In this document: one piece after another, positions 1 to 8,502 of the stretch
Position numbering within the stretch: position 1 is the first letter of the stretch
Layout: every line of letters begins with the position of its first letter
NCBI GenBank assembly: GCA_028284285.1
Contig: JANQSA010000051.1
Span: forward strand, 1 to 64,000
Length of the DNA stretch: 64,000 nucleotides
DNA from: Croceivirga sp.
GTDB taxonomy: Bacteria; Bacteroidota; Bacteroidia; Flavobacteriales; Flavobacteriaceae
Direction: 5' to 3'
Program-made: the position numbers and the translations under genes
The notes under the pieces: model-generated
What the model was told of the DNA's origin: nothing
Database searches by the model: none
Seen by the model: only the letters and a program-made list of their open reading frames with translations

Positions 1-53
1 AGGAACTCTTTAGTTTACGGATAAATAAAAATACGGCAACACGGTAAAAGGCA

Positions 54-1205
54 ATGAAATCTTGGTTTTGGGTCGTCTTTGCCATCATTCTGATTCACTT
101 AAGTGGGTTTGGCCAACAGGACTACAAGGGCAAAGTAATTGATGCACAAACCGGAAAACCTATTCCCTTTGTAAACATTGGTATCCTGGAAAAAGGTATT
201 GGGACTGTGAGCGATGAAGAAGGGAAGTTTCACTTGTACCTTGAACCCAACAGTGTAGCACAAAGTGTGGAACTGCTCTTTTCTTCTTTGGGATACAAAA
301 CATTGCAAATCCCCTTGTCATCTATACCACTGGTATATAACGAATATCCGAAGTTCAGTATGCAACCTGGAGTACTGGAGTTGGAAGAAGTAGTGGTTTC
401 CAACAAGGGAGAACGGTTTATTAAGGATTTTATCGGGTATAAGAATTTTGGGGAACAGACTTTTGGCTATTGGAAAGATAATATTGCATTAGGCGCAGAA
501 ATAGCTACAAAAATAATGGCAAAGAGTGGTTTGAGAAGATTGGAGAGATTTCAGTTCGAAGTCTTCCATAATCCCTCGGATAGCCTACTTTTAAGGGTCA
601 ATATCTACGAAGATGATGGCATATTGGGTAGGCCGGGCGCTAATTTGAACAAATCCGGAAAGAATATTTTAGTAACGGTTAAAGCAACAGATAAAATTAT
701 ATGGGTGAACTTACAACCATTTGATATTTACGTGAATGATGATTTTATTGTTTCGCTGGAGCTGCTTAAAGTATATGGGGATCAGGAGCTAGGGCTCATC
801 TTAGGCGCTGCTTTGGACCGTTACGGTTCGTATCGTAAATATGCAAGTCAGGACAAATGGGAGCGAATAGCGGATCAGAATATGGCGTATTACTTGGAAA
901 CCTCGCTTATGGTGTCCGCCGAAAAGGCGGAGCGCCATGCAAAAAGAACAGCCCGACAAAGAAAAAGGACAAGGACTATATCGGGTTTCGCCATACTAAA
1001 GGGGAGAATGGTTCAAGGTGTTGAAGTGTTGAATAGCCGGACCAAGGAAATCGTAATAACAGATGCCAACGGGCGGTATACCATTCCCGCCAATAAAAAC
1101 GACATTCTCCAATTCCGTAAACCGGGGTATAAGATCATGGCGTTGAAAGTAAGTGATAAACCAACGGCTAATGTGATCATGAAGCCGGAAGAACAGCAAC
1201 CTTAA
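54..1205 (+). CDS. Secreted carboxypeptidase-regulatory-like domain protein
   Basis: 383 residues. A signal peptide (about 1-20, ending in SGFGQ) is followed by a CarboxypepD_reg-like beta-sandwich at about 24-105 (KVIDAQTGKPIPFVNI and DEEGKFHL are typical strands). A central part of about 200 residues is not recognised. A very basic stretch (AERHAKRTARQRKRTRT, near 290) precedes a second, shorter sandwich-like repeat (VVLNSRTKE-like, then ITDANGRY). Such proteins are common periplasmic or cell-surface proteins in Bacteroidota; the substrate is unknown. The ATG at 54 leaves little upstream sequence to judge regulation. Its TAA overlaps the stop of the opposing carboxylase gene. Function beyond the fold is not assigned. 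Confidence 0.8.
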   Translation: MKSWFWVVFAIILIHLSGFGQQDYKGKVIDAQTGKPIPFVNIGILEKGIGTVSDEEGKFHLYLEPNSVAQSVELLFSSLGYKTLQIPLSSIPLVYNEYPKFSMQPGVLELEEVVVSNKGERFIKDFIGYKNFGEQTFGYWKDNIALGAEIATKIMAKSGLRRLERFQFEVFHNPSDSLLLRVNIYEDDGILGRPGANLNKSGKNILVTVKATDKIIWVNLQPFDIYVNDDFIVSLELLKVYGDQELGLILGAALDRYGSYRKYASQDKWERIADQNMAYYLETSLMVSAEKAERHAKRTARQRKRTRTISGFAILKGRMVQGVEVLNSRTKEIVITDANGRYTIPANKNDILQFRKPGYKIMALKVSDKPTANVIMKPEEQQP

Positions 1206-2830
1206 ACTTGTAACACTCCCATATTAAATGATTTTAGGATAGGAGCATGGTTAGCTGCCGCAATTCCACCCGAGATCCACTTACGGGTTTCCAGGGGATC
1301 AATAATGGCATCAGTCCAGAGCCGGGCAGCCGCATAATAGGGGGATATTTGCTTGTCGTAGCGGGTTTTGATCTTTTCAAAAAGCGCTTTCTCTTTTGCT
1401 GTATCAAAGGTTTCCCCTTTACCCTCCAATGCTGCTTTCTCTATCTGTAATAATACTTTCGCCGCAGAATTCCCGCTCATTACCGCTAATTCAGCACTGG
1501 GCCAGGCCACAATAAAGCGTGGATCATATGCTTTGCCGCACATGGCGTAGTTGCCGGCACCATAGCTGTTCCCAATGACCACCGTAAATTTGGGCACTAC
1601 CGAATTGCTTACGGCATTCACCATTTTTGCCCCGTCTTTAATAATTCCCCCATGTTCGCTTTTGCTGCCTACCATAAAGCCGGTAACATCTTGCAGAAAT
1701 ACCAATGGGATCTTTTTTTGATTGCAGTTGGCAATAAACCGGGTAGCCTTATCTGCGGAATCGGAATAAATAACACCACCAAATTGCATTTCGCCTTTCC
1801 CGTTTTTAACCACCTTCCTTTGATTGGCTACAATCCCTACGGCCCAACCGTCAATACGTGCATAACCGGTGAGCAGGGTTTTCCCATAGTCCTTTTTGTA
1901 CTGCTCAAATTCGGAGTTATCCACCAGGCGATGGATAATCTCCAGCATATCGTACTGGTCGGCCCGGGATTTAGGTAGCAAACCATAGATTTCATCGGGA
2001 TCTTTTCCTGGTAATTGCGCATCCCTTTTACTAAATCCGGCGCTATCAAAATCCCCAATTTTATCTACGATATTTTTAATGGTATCCAGAGCCTCTTTAT
2101 CATCTTTGGTTTTGTAATCTATCACTCCGCTTATTTCGGAATGGGTAGTAGCGCCCCCCAGGGTTTCATTGTCTACGCTTTCTCCTATAGCTGCTTTTAC
2201 CAGATAGCTTCCGGCCAAAAAAATACTTCCGGTTTTGTCCACAATTAAGGCTTCGTCACTCATTATGGGCAAATAAGCCCCTCCAGCCACACAACTTCCC
2301 ATGACCGCGGCAATTTGAGTAATTCCCATGCTGCTCATCACAGCATTGTTTCTAAAGATCCTGCCAAAATGCTCTTTATCCGGGAAAATCTCATCCTGCA
2401 TGGGCAGATATACCCCTGCGCTATCCACCAGGTAAATAATAGGCAAGCGGTTTTCCAGTGCAATTTCCTGTGCACGTAAGTTCTTCTTTCCGGTGATGGG
2501 AAACCAGGCACCGGCCTTTACCGTGGCATCATTAGCTACCACCACACATGGCCTGCCTTGAATGCGTCCAATTTTAACAATAACACCCCCTGAAGGACAA
2601 CCCCCATGTTCCAAATACATATCTTCTCCTGCCAATGCCCCAATTTCCAAAGCTTCCGCATCAGAATCTAATAAATAGGCAATGCGTTCCCGGGCGGTCA
2701 TCTTACCCTTAGCGTGATGCTTTTCAATGCGTTTTTTACCGCCACCCATTTTTACCTGGGCCAGCCTTCTTCGGAGTTCGGAAAGTAGTAGTTTATTATG
2801 GTCTTCATTTTTGTTAAAGTTGATATCCAT
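1202..2830 (-). CDS. Acyl-CoA carboxylase carboxyltransferase (beta) subunit, methylcrotonyl-CoA carboxylase-like
   Basis: 542 residues, the normal length for a biotin-dependent carboxyltransferase beta chain. The N half carries the block around QDEIFPDKEHFGRIF and MGSCVAGGAYLPIMSDE that is typical of methylcrotonyl-CoA carboxylase beta subunits. The C half has FLQDVTGFMVG and GNSYGAGNYAMCGKAY. It transfers carboxyl from biotin to an acyl-CoA, expected in leucine or odd-chain acyl-CoA breakdown in the cytosol. No biotin carboxylase/BCCP gene lies next to it, so the partner must be elsewhere. Propionyl-CoA or geranyl-CoA specificity cannot be excluded. The 3' end overlaps the convergent gene by 4 nt. 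Confidence 0.9.
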   Translation of the reverse strand: MDINFNKNEDHNKLLLSELRRRLAQVKMGGGKKRIEKHHAKGKMTARERIAYLLDSDAEALEIGALAGEDMYLEHGGCPSGGVIVKIGRIQGRPCVVVANDATVKAGAWFPITGKKNLRAQEIALENRLPIIYLVDSAGVYLPMQDEIFPDKEHFGRIFRNNAVMSSMGITQIAAVMGSCVAGGAYLPIMSDEALIVDKTGSIFLAGSYLVKAAIGESVDNETLGGATTHSEISGVIDYKTKDDKEALDTIKNIVDKIGDFDSAGFSKRDAQLPGKDPDEIYGLLPKSRADQYDMLEIIHRLVDNSEFEQYKKDYGKTLLTGYARIDGWAVGIVANQRKVVKNGKGEMQFGGVIYSDSADKATRFIANCNQKKIPLVFLQDVTGFMVGSKSEHGGIIKDGAKMVNAVSNSVVPKFTVVIGNSYGAGNYAMCGKAYDPRFIVAWPSAELAVMSGNSAAKVLLQIEKAALEGKGETFDTAKEKALFEKIKTRYDKQISPYYAAARLWTDAIIDPLETRKWISGGIAAANHAPILKSFNMGVLQV

Positions 2831-2935
2831 TCCGGTAATTTTAACAGTACCGCTAAAGATACAATGTCAAAATGTTTTGCACAGGATAACTTTCGTCCAT
2901 TTTTACGATATTTGGCTGAGTTCAAAAAACATTTT

Positions 2936-3118
2936 ATGGGAATGAACAAGAATACCGTGTTGGCGTATGCCACAATAATTATGATTGTAGTGGGATTGGG
3001 TATGATAGCGCTGGGAGCGTTTAAATATGATGAAGTGGCAGGCTATGGCTTTGGTGCGGTAGGGATCGGCTTTTTTGCCATTGCCTGGGTATTCAATGCC
3101 TTAAAGGGTAGGGTATAG
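2936..3118 (+). CDS. Small two-helix membrane protein (CAL67264-like)
   Basis: 60 residues if the ATG at 2936 is used, or 58 from the ATG at 2942. A longer frame exists upstream but runs into the start of the opposing carboxylase gene, and composition supports the short form. Two hydrophobic helices (about 8-27 and 34-54) are separated by KYDEVAGYG. The sequence strongly resembles a short membrane family found throughout Flavobacteriia that I recall under the name CAL67264. Function is unknown. It sits 45 nt ahead of ettA on the same strand and may be co-transcribed with it. Confidence 0.75.
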   Translation: MGMNKNTVLAYATIIMIVVGLGMIALGAFKYDEVAGYGFGAVGIGFFAIAWVFNALKGRV

Positions 3119-3163
3119 CACCGGTATAAAAATCAGTTTTCCAGTAAATTAATACACCAAAAA

Positions 3164-4855
3164 ATGTCTGACGATAAAAAGGTCATCTTTTCTATGGCTG
3201 GGGTCACCAAGACCTACAAAAATGCCAATACTCCCGTACTCAAGAACATCTATCTCAGTTTTTTTTACGGTGCTAAAATAGGCATCTTAGGACTGAACGG
3301 ATCCGGGAAATCCACGTTGTTGCGAATCATAGCAGGAGTAGACAAAAACTATCAGGGGGATGTGGTCTTTTCTCCGGGTTATTCTGTAGGTTATTTGGAA
3401 CAGGAACCGCAATTGGACGAAACCAAGACAGTACTGGAGGTGGTAAAAGAAGGGGTAGCCGAAACGGTAGCCGTTCTGGATGAGTATAACAAGATCAATG
3501 ATCAATTCGCTTTGCCGGAGGTGTATGAGGACGCCGAAAAAATGCAAAAACTAATGGACAGGCAGGCGGCTTTGCAGGATAAGATCGACGCGAGTAATGC
3601 CTGGGAGTTGGATACTAAATTGGAAATTGCCATGGATGCATTGCGCACTCCGGAGTCCGATAAGAAAATCGAAGTACTCTCCGGAGGGGAACGGAGGAGA
3701 GTAGCGTTGTGCCGATTGTTATTGAAAGAACCCGATGTGCTGTTATTGGATGAACCTACGAACCATCTGGATGCGGAATCGGTCCACTGGCTGGAACATC
3801 ACCTGGCCCAATATAAGGGAACGGTGATAGCGGTGACGCATGACCGGTACTTTTTAGACAATGTAGCCGGTTGGATATTAGAACTGGATAGGGGAGAAGG
3901 TATCCCCTGGAAAGGGAACTATTCCGGATGGTTAGAGCAGAAGGCTAAACGGCTTGCGCAAGAAAGTAAGCAAGCGTCTAAACGGCAAAAGACGTTGGAA
4001 CGGGAATTGGATTGGGTGAGACAAGGCGCTAAGGGCAGGCAGGCCAAACAGAAAGCACGATTGAAAAATTATGACAAGTTGGCCAGCCAGGATCAGAAAC
4101 AGTTGGAAGAAAAATTAGAGATCTATATTCCTAACGGACCGCGGTTAGGTACAAAGGTTATAGAAGCCAACGGAATAAGCAAAGCCTATGGAGATAAGCT
4201 ATTGTACGAAGATTTGAATTTTAATTTGCCTCAGGCCGGAATTGTGGGTATCATCGGCCCAAATGGTGCTGGAAAAACCACCATTTTTAGAATGATCATG
4301 GGGGAAGAGCAACCGGACAAAGGAACGTTTTTTGTCGGGGAGACGGCAAAACTGGCGTATGTGGACCAATCACATGCCAACATTGACCCTGGAAAAACCA
4401 TCTGGGAAAACTTTAGCGGAGGTCAGGAATTAGTAATGATGGGTGGGAAACAGGTGAATTCCAGGGCGTACCTAAGCCGATTCAATTTTTCCGGGAGTGA
4501 ACAAAACAAAAAAGTAAGTATGCTCTCCGGCGGGGAACGCAACCGTTTGCATCTGGCCATGACATTAAAAGAAGAAGGCAATGTTTTGTTATTGGATGAG
4601 CCTACCAATGATTTAGATGTAAATACCCTCCGTGCTTTGGAAGAAGGATTGGACAACTTTGCAGGATGTGCTGTGATCATCTCCCATGATCGCTGGTTTT
4701 TAGACAGGATATGCACCCATATTCTAGCGTTTGAAGGGGATTCCCAGGTGTATTTCTTTGAAGGCTCTTTTTCTGATTACGAGGAAAACAAGAAAAAACG
4801 TCTGGGTGCGGACCTGATGCCCAAACGGATCAAATATAAGAAGTTGGTGCGTTAA
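3164..4855 (+). CDS. ettA: Energy-dependent translational throttle protein EttA (ABC-F)
   Basis: 563 residues with two ABC ATPase domains and no membrane segments, as in ABC-F proteins. Walker A motifs are GLNGSGKST (about 43-51) and GPNGAGKTT (about 365-373). Signatures LSGGERRR and LSGGERNR are each followed by LLLDEPTN Walker B motifs. A charged linker of about 80 residues between the domains is rich in Lys/Arg/Gln, matching the P-site tRNA interaction motif. Known EttA binds the ribosomal E site and gates the first elongation steps according to the ADP/ATP ratio. Length and linker favour EttA over other ABC-F subfamilies. The stop TAA overlaps that of the convergent gene. Confidence 0.93.
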   Translation: MSDDKKVIFSMAGVTKTYKNANTPVLKNIYLSFFYGAKIGILGLNGSGKSTLLRIIAGVDKNYQGDVVFSPGYSVGYLEQEPQLDETKTVLEVVKEGVAETVAVLDEYNKINDQFALPEVYEDAEKMQKLMDRQAALQDKIDASNAWELDTKLEIAMDALRTPESDKKIEVLSGGERRRVALCRLLLKEPDVLLLDEPTNHLDAESVHWLEHHLAQYKGTVIAVTHDRYFLDNVAGWILELDRGEGIPWKGNYSGWLEQKAKRLAQESKQASKRQKTLERELDWVRQGAKGRQAKQKARLKNYDKLASQDQKQLEEKLEIYIPNGPRLGTKVIEANGISKAYGDKLLYEDLNFNLPQAGIVGIIGPNGAGKTTIFRMIMGEEQPDKGTFFVGETAKLAYVDQSHANIDPGKTIWENFSGGQELVMMGGKQVNSRAYLSRFNFSGSEQNKKVSMLSGGERNRLHLAMTLKEEGNVLLLDEPTNDLDVNTLRALEEGLDNFAGCAVIISHDRWFLDRICTHILAFEGDSQVYFFEGSFSDYEENKKKRLGADLMPKRIKYKKLVR

Positions 4856-5634
4856 GATTTATACCAATTCAGCAGGTTTACTTCAATTTCGGGATTGGCA
4901 TTTTGTACCAACCTTTTGAATTTCCGGACATCGGAATAGCCGTTGGCTCCTTTATAATGATACGGGTAGACTGCTTTGGGCGCAAATGCTAGGACAGCAT
5001 CAGCGGCACTTTCTACTGTCATGGTATAGGGAAGATTCATACAGACAAAGGCTTTGGTAATGTTTTCCAGTGCTCGCATTTCTGGTATATCCTCCGTATC
5101 CCCAGAGATATAGACCCTTTCCTCAGCAAAATTTAAGAGGTAACCGTTACCTCTTCCTTTTACGTGAAATTGTAAGGCTTCCTTACGTAAGTTATACATG
5201 GGAAAGGCTTCAACAGTAATGCCGTAACGTTCCTTGGTATCTCCATTGTTCAGCACATCGATCTGCGGGGTAAATGCTTCGGGCATTGCATCGGCTACAA
5301 CCTGTGGGACCATGATCTTGGCTTTCTTCGTATCCAGCGCTTTCAGGGTTTCCAGATCAAAATGATCCCCATGGATATCCGTTATAAGGATTAGATCCGG
5401 GGGGTTGTGATGGCCAAAGGCGGTTCTTCCTCCAACGGGATCAACATATATAGTGATGTTATTCCATTCCAATACCATAGTAGCGTGTTGGATAGGACTT
5501 ATGGTAAGGGGAGAAGTAGTATCCATCCGTATGATCTCCTTTTCTGCGCTACCCTCATCCTTTTTCTTACCTCCCCAACACCCAAGGAAAAGAAATGAAA
5601 GGAACAAACCAAAGCTGAAATACAGGGGTTTCAT
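4852..5634 (-). CDS. Lipoprotein metallo-beta-lactamase-fold hydrolase
   Basis: 260 residues. The N terminus MKPLYFSFGLFLSFLFLGC ends in a lipobox, so the mature protein is predicted to be lipid-anchored. MBL-fold metal motifs are visible: ITDIHGDHFD (the HxHxDH-type loop with the first His replaced by Asp-Ile), SGDTEDIPE (metal-bridging Asp) and YPYHYKG (C-terminal His). The arrangement resembles the UPF0173/UlaG-like branch rather than antibiotic lactamases. Substrate unknown. Downstream end overlaps ettA by 4 nt, tail to tail. Confidence 0.82.
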   Translation of the reverse strand: MKPLYFSFGLFLSFLFLGCWGGKKKDEGSAEKEIIRMDTTSPLTISPIQHATMVLEWNNITIYVDPVGGRTAFGHHNPPDLILITDIHGDHFDLETLKALDTKKAKIMVPQVVADAMPEAFTPQIDVLNNGDTKERYGITVEAFPMYNLRKEALQFHVKGRGNGYLLNFAEERVYISGDTEDIPEMRALENITKAFVCMNLPYTMTVESAADAVLAFAPKAVYPYHYKGANGYSDVRKFKRLVQNANPEIEVNLLNWYKS

Positions 5635-5784
5635 GTGTTTTTTTGTTCCTTAAAGCTACATATTCATTGGGTTTTCAATGGGTTTTTAACATTTATACCT
5701 CCTCTAAAAAGTCTAAATCATGATATGAACCGTATATAAGCTTGAAACAAACAATTTTGTTACTCGTTTAGAAAAATTAAGATT

Positions 5785-6672
5785 ATGACAGAAACTAAGA
5801 ACAACAACAGTTTAAAGGTAATCGCCGGCCTTTTGGGCGTAGTTCTTTTGGGAACCATTATTTACACGGTAAGCCTTTACCAGGATAAGAAGAAGACCAC
5901 TGCGGCCCTTACGCAGGAGAAAGAATTGGTTGTGGAAGATTTGAACAGCCTTAAATCCGAGTATGACAAAGCCATTTTGGAAAGCAACGCCACAAACGAA
6001 GAATTAGTGGCTGCTCGTGACAGGATCGCAAAGTATATTGACTCTGTCCAGGGTATGAAAGCCGATATCGCTTCATTATCTCGTTACAGAAGACAAGTGA
6101 GTCAACTAAAGGCAGAACGGGAAGAATTAATGAAGCAGGTAGATTCTTTGACGCAGTCCAACACCTTGTTAGCTATGCAAAGGGACAGCACCTTTGTAGA
6201 ATTGGAAAAACAAACCGTTTTCAATGACTCCCTGATCGTACAGAATACCCAATTGGCAGATGCTGTTGAGCGCGGTTCTGCTTTGAACTTGTCTGAGTTT
6301 AAAATTGATGCTGTAAAAGAAAGAAGCAGTGGAAAATTAGTTTCCACTTCCAGAGCTAAGGCAACCGACAAATTCAAAGTTTGCTTCACCGTAGCCGATA
6401 ACACTATTGCACAGGCTGGAGACCGTGAATTCTTCATTGAAGTTTTGGATCCTCAAGGTAATGTTTTGGGAGAAAGCTTTACCAAGTCCACTGAAGAAGG
6501 GGCAAGCATTACCTACAGTAAAGGAACCAGTTTTTATTATGAAAACAGCGCTTTGGATGTTTGCGATTACATTAACAAGCCTGCTGAAGATTTCCAAAAA
6601 GGGAATTACATGGTGAATGTTTATGATGATGGCCTAAAATTGTTAGGTACTTCCAAGTTTATCCTTAAATAA
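5785..6672 (+). CDS. Membrane-anchored coiled-coil protein, unknown function
   Basis: 295 residues. A short cytoplasmic N terminus is followed by one transmembrane helix at about 11-31 (VIAGLLGVVLLGTIIYTV), a long heptad-rich coiled coil at about 38-165, and a compact C-terminal beta-rich domain at about 175-295 (FKVCFTVADNTIAQAGDREFFIEVLDPQGNVLG). Homologous flavobacterial proteins are often labelled ParA-like chromosome partitioning protein, but there is no Walker ATPase motif here, so that label is not supported. A single-gene unit: divergent from the MBL lipoprotein and closed by a strong terminator. Confidence 0.8.
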   Translation: MTETKNNNSLKVIAGLLGVVLLGTIIYTVSLYQDKKKTTAALTQEKELVVEDLNSLKSEYDKAILESNATNEELVAARDRIAKYIDSVQGMKADIASLSRYRRQVSQLKAEREELMKQVDSLTQSNTLLAMQRDSTFVELEKQTVFNDSLIVQNTQLADAVERGSALNLSEFKIDAVKERSSGKLVSTSRAKATDKFKVCFTVADNTIAQAGDREFFIEVLDPQGNVLGESFTKSTEEGASITYSKGTSFYYENSALDVCDYINKPAEDFQKGNYMVNVYDDGLKLLGTSKFILK

Positions 6673-6692
6673 ACACTATCCACTATACATCG

Positions 6693-6726
6693 GAAAAGGG
6701 CAACTACAGTAGTGGTTGCCCTTTTC
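6693..6726. terminator. Bidirectional rho-independent terminator
   Basis: A perfect 12-bp stem, GAAAAGGGCAAC pairing with GTTGCCCTTTTC, closes a 10-nt loop. It is A-rich on the left and T-rich on the right, so it can act on both strands. It sits between the convergent coiled-coil gene and fumC. Confidence 0.9.
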
Positions 6727-6749
6727 TATTTTCGGGTTGAACAAAGTAT

Positions 6750-8147
6750 TTACTTTAGACTGCCCACCATATCCTCGGGTTTTACCCATTGGTCATAGTC
6801 TTCAGGGCTAACATAGCCCAGATTAATAGCTTCTTCCCGTAAGGTAGTACCGTTTTGATGCGCTGTGGTCGCAATCTCAGCGGCCTTGTAATACCCTATT
6901 TTAGTATTAAGAGCCGTAACCAGCATTAATGAATTATTGAGAAGCTTTTTAATCGTTTCGTGATTGGGCGCTATTCCCTGAGCACAGTTTACATCAAAGC
7001 TTACACAAGCATCTCCTAAAAGTTGTGCGGATTGCAGGATGTTAGCAGCCATTATCGGCTTAAAAACATTGAGTTCGTAATGCCCCTGTGCGCCACCAAC
7101 GGCAATGGCTACGTCATTCCCCATTACCTGGGCGCATACCATGGTCAATGCTTCGCATTGTGTAGGGTTCACTTTCCCTGGCATGATTGAGCTACCCGGT
7201 TCGTTAGCGGGAATTAGGATTTCGCCTATTCCTGATCGGGGACCGGAAGCCATCATTCGAATATCATTGGCTATTTTGTTTAGGGAGACGGCGAGTTGTT
7301 TTAAAGCACCGTGGCTTTCCACTATGGCATCGTGAGCCGCCAGGGCCTCAAATTTATTTTGTGCCGTTACAAAAGGATGCCCCGTAAACTCAGCGATGTA
7401 TTTGGCCACCACAACATCGTATCCTTCCGGTGTATTCAGACCCGTACCTACAGCAGTTCCTCCCAAAGCTAATTCGGCAAGGTGAGGTAAGGTATTTTTC
7501 AGCGCAATTAGGCCATGATCCAATTGTGAAACATAGCCCGAAAATTCCTGGCCCAGGGTTAGGGGAGTGGCATCCATAAGATGCGTTCGCCCAATTTTTA
7601 CTACCTCTTTAAATTCTTCGGACTTTGCTTTAAGCGTGTTTCTAAGTTGTTCAACACCAGTGATGGTAACCTCTACAATCTTTTTATACGCCGCAATATG
7701 CATCCCTGTAGGGAAGGTATCGTTGGAAGACTGGGATTTGTTAACGTCATCATTGGGTTGTAATGTTTTATCTCCTTCCCCAATTTTGTGTCCTGCCAGC
7801 TCATGTGCTCTGTTAGCAATTACCTCATTAACATTCATATTACTTTGGGTCCCGGAGCCGGTTTGCCAGATCACCAATGGGAATTGCTCGTCGTGTTTAC
7901 CTTCCAGTATCTCATCACAAACGGTAGCAATCCAATCCCTTTTTTCCAATGCCAAAACCCCTAATTCGTGATTGGCATAGGCCGCTGCCTTTTTCAAATA
8001 GGCAAAACCATAAACGATTTCTAGGGGCATTGAAGCCGATGGCCCAATTTTAAAGTTGTTTCGGGAACGTTCTGTTTGCGCTCCCCAATATTTGTCGGCA
8101 GGTACTTTGACCTCACCCATAGTGTCTTTTTCAATTCGGTATTCCAT
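6750..8147 (-). CDS. fumC: Class II fumarate hydratase
   Basis: 465 residues from the ATG at 8147, where [16 protein letters not shown] begins the family-typical N terminus. A longer frame to 8234 would need a TTG and an unrelated 29-residue extension. The family signature [24 protein letters not shown] and [20 protein letters not shown] are present. It interconverts fumarate and malate in the TCA cycle and, unlike class I, needs no iron-sulfur cluster. A TAAATTTG element 22 nt upstream fits the promoter. A bidirectional terminator follows the gene. Confidence 0.96.
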   Translation of the reverse strand: MEYRIEKDTMGEVKVPADKYWGAQTERSRNNFKIGPSASMPLEIVYGFAYLKKAAAYANHELGVLALEKRDWIATVCDEILEGKHDEQFPLVIWQTGSGTQSNMNVNEVIANRAHELAGHKIGEGDKTLQPNDDVNKSQSSNDTFPTGMHIAAYKKIVEVTITGVEQLRNTLKAKSEEFKEVVKIGRTHLMDATPLTLGQEFSGYVSQLDHGLIALKNTLPHLAELALGGTAVGTGLNTPEGYDVVVAKYIAEFTGHPFVTAQNKFEALAAHDAIVESHGALKQLAVSLNKIANDIRMMASGPRSGIGEILIPANEPGSSIMPGKVNPTQCEALTMVCAQVMGNDVAIAVGGAQGHYELNVFKPIMAANILQSAQLLGDACVSFDVNCAQGIAPNHETIKKLLNNSLMLVTALNTKIGYYKAAEIATTAHQNGTTLREEAINLGYVSPEDYDQWVKPEDMVGSLK

Positions 8148-8168
8148 AGTCCCAATGTTAATATCCCA

Positions 8169-8176
8169 CAAATTTA
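8169..8176 (-). promoter_or_regulatory. Candidate -7 element for fumC
   Basis: Minus-strand TAAATTTG matches the Bacteroidota TAnnTTTG element and places the transcript start about 15 nt before the fumC ATG. No well-spaced TTG box was found upstream, so only half of the promoter is supported. Confidence 0.45.
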
Positions 8177-8234
8177 AGGTATAGGGTATTCTTTTTTTCC
8201 TGACAATTGTTGGTTTTATATTTTTTGATTCCAA

Positions 8235-8267
8235 TTTGCAGTTTTTGGGATTTTCAGGGTATCTTTG
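8235..8267 (+). promoter_or_regulatory. Bacteroidota-type promoter of the 61-residue membrane protein
   Basis: TTTG at 8235-8238 and TATCTTTG at 8260-8267 are separated by 21 nt, fitting the Bacteroidota -33/-7 consensus. Expected transcription start is near 8274, only about 13 nt before the ATG at 8287. This also argues against the longer frame that would begin at 8236, inside the promoter. Confidence 0.7.
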
Positions 8268-8286
8268 TCTCCAAATCAGATATGAG

Positions 8287-8472
8287 ATGCACGAAAATTT
8301 AGTTGAATTTGATCAGTACCTTGGATTTTTAGCATTTTTGACCATCTTGACCATTGGTTTTTGGTTGATGATTTTTTTATTAACCTTCGTAATTCCGTAT
8401 TGGCTGACAGGAAACCTGATGGAGATGTGGAAAGAACGTAAGGCTGCCCGGCAAGCCGAACTAGAAGAGTAA
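8287..8472 (+). CDS. Small membrane protein, unknown function
   Basis: 61 residues beginning [10 protein letters not shown]. One long hydrophobic segment (about 11-40, possibly two short helices around IGFWLM) is followed by a basic, helical cytoplasmic-looking tail ([15 protein letters not shown]). The start is fixed by the promoter at 8235-8267. It is flanked by its own terminator, so it is a monocistronic small-protein gene. I do not recognise the family. Confidence 0.7.
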   Translation: MHENLVEFDQYLGFLAFLTILTIGFWLMIFLLTFVIPYWLTGNLMEMWKERKAARQAELEE

Positions 8473-8480
8473 TAATACAG

Positions 8481-8501
8481 GGAGCATCATGCTCCTTTTT
8501 T
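8481..8501 (+). terminator. Rho-independent terminator
   Basis: GGAGCA and TGCTCC form a 6-bp stem with a TCA loop, followed by a run of Ts. It ends the small membrane protein transcript just before the convergent beta-barrel gene. Confidence 0.75.
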
Positions 8502-8502
8502 G

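Noticed and set aside
5785..6672. ParA-type chromosome partitioning protein
   Set aside because: The name is common for such proteins, but no Walker ATPase motif is present; it is a membrane-anchored coiled coil.
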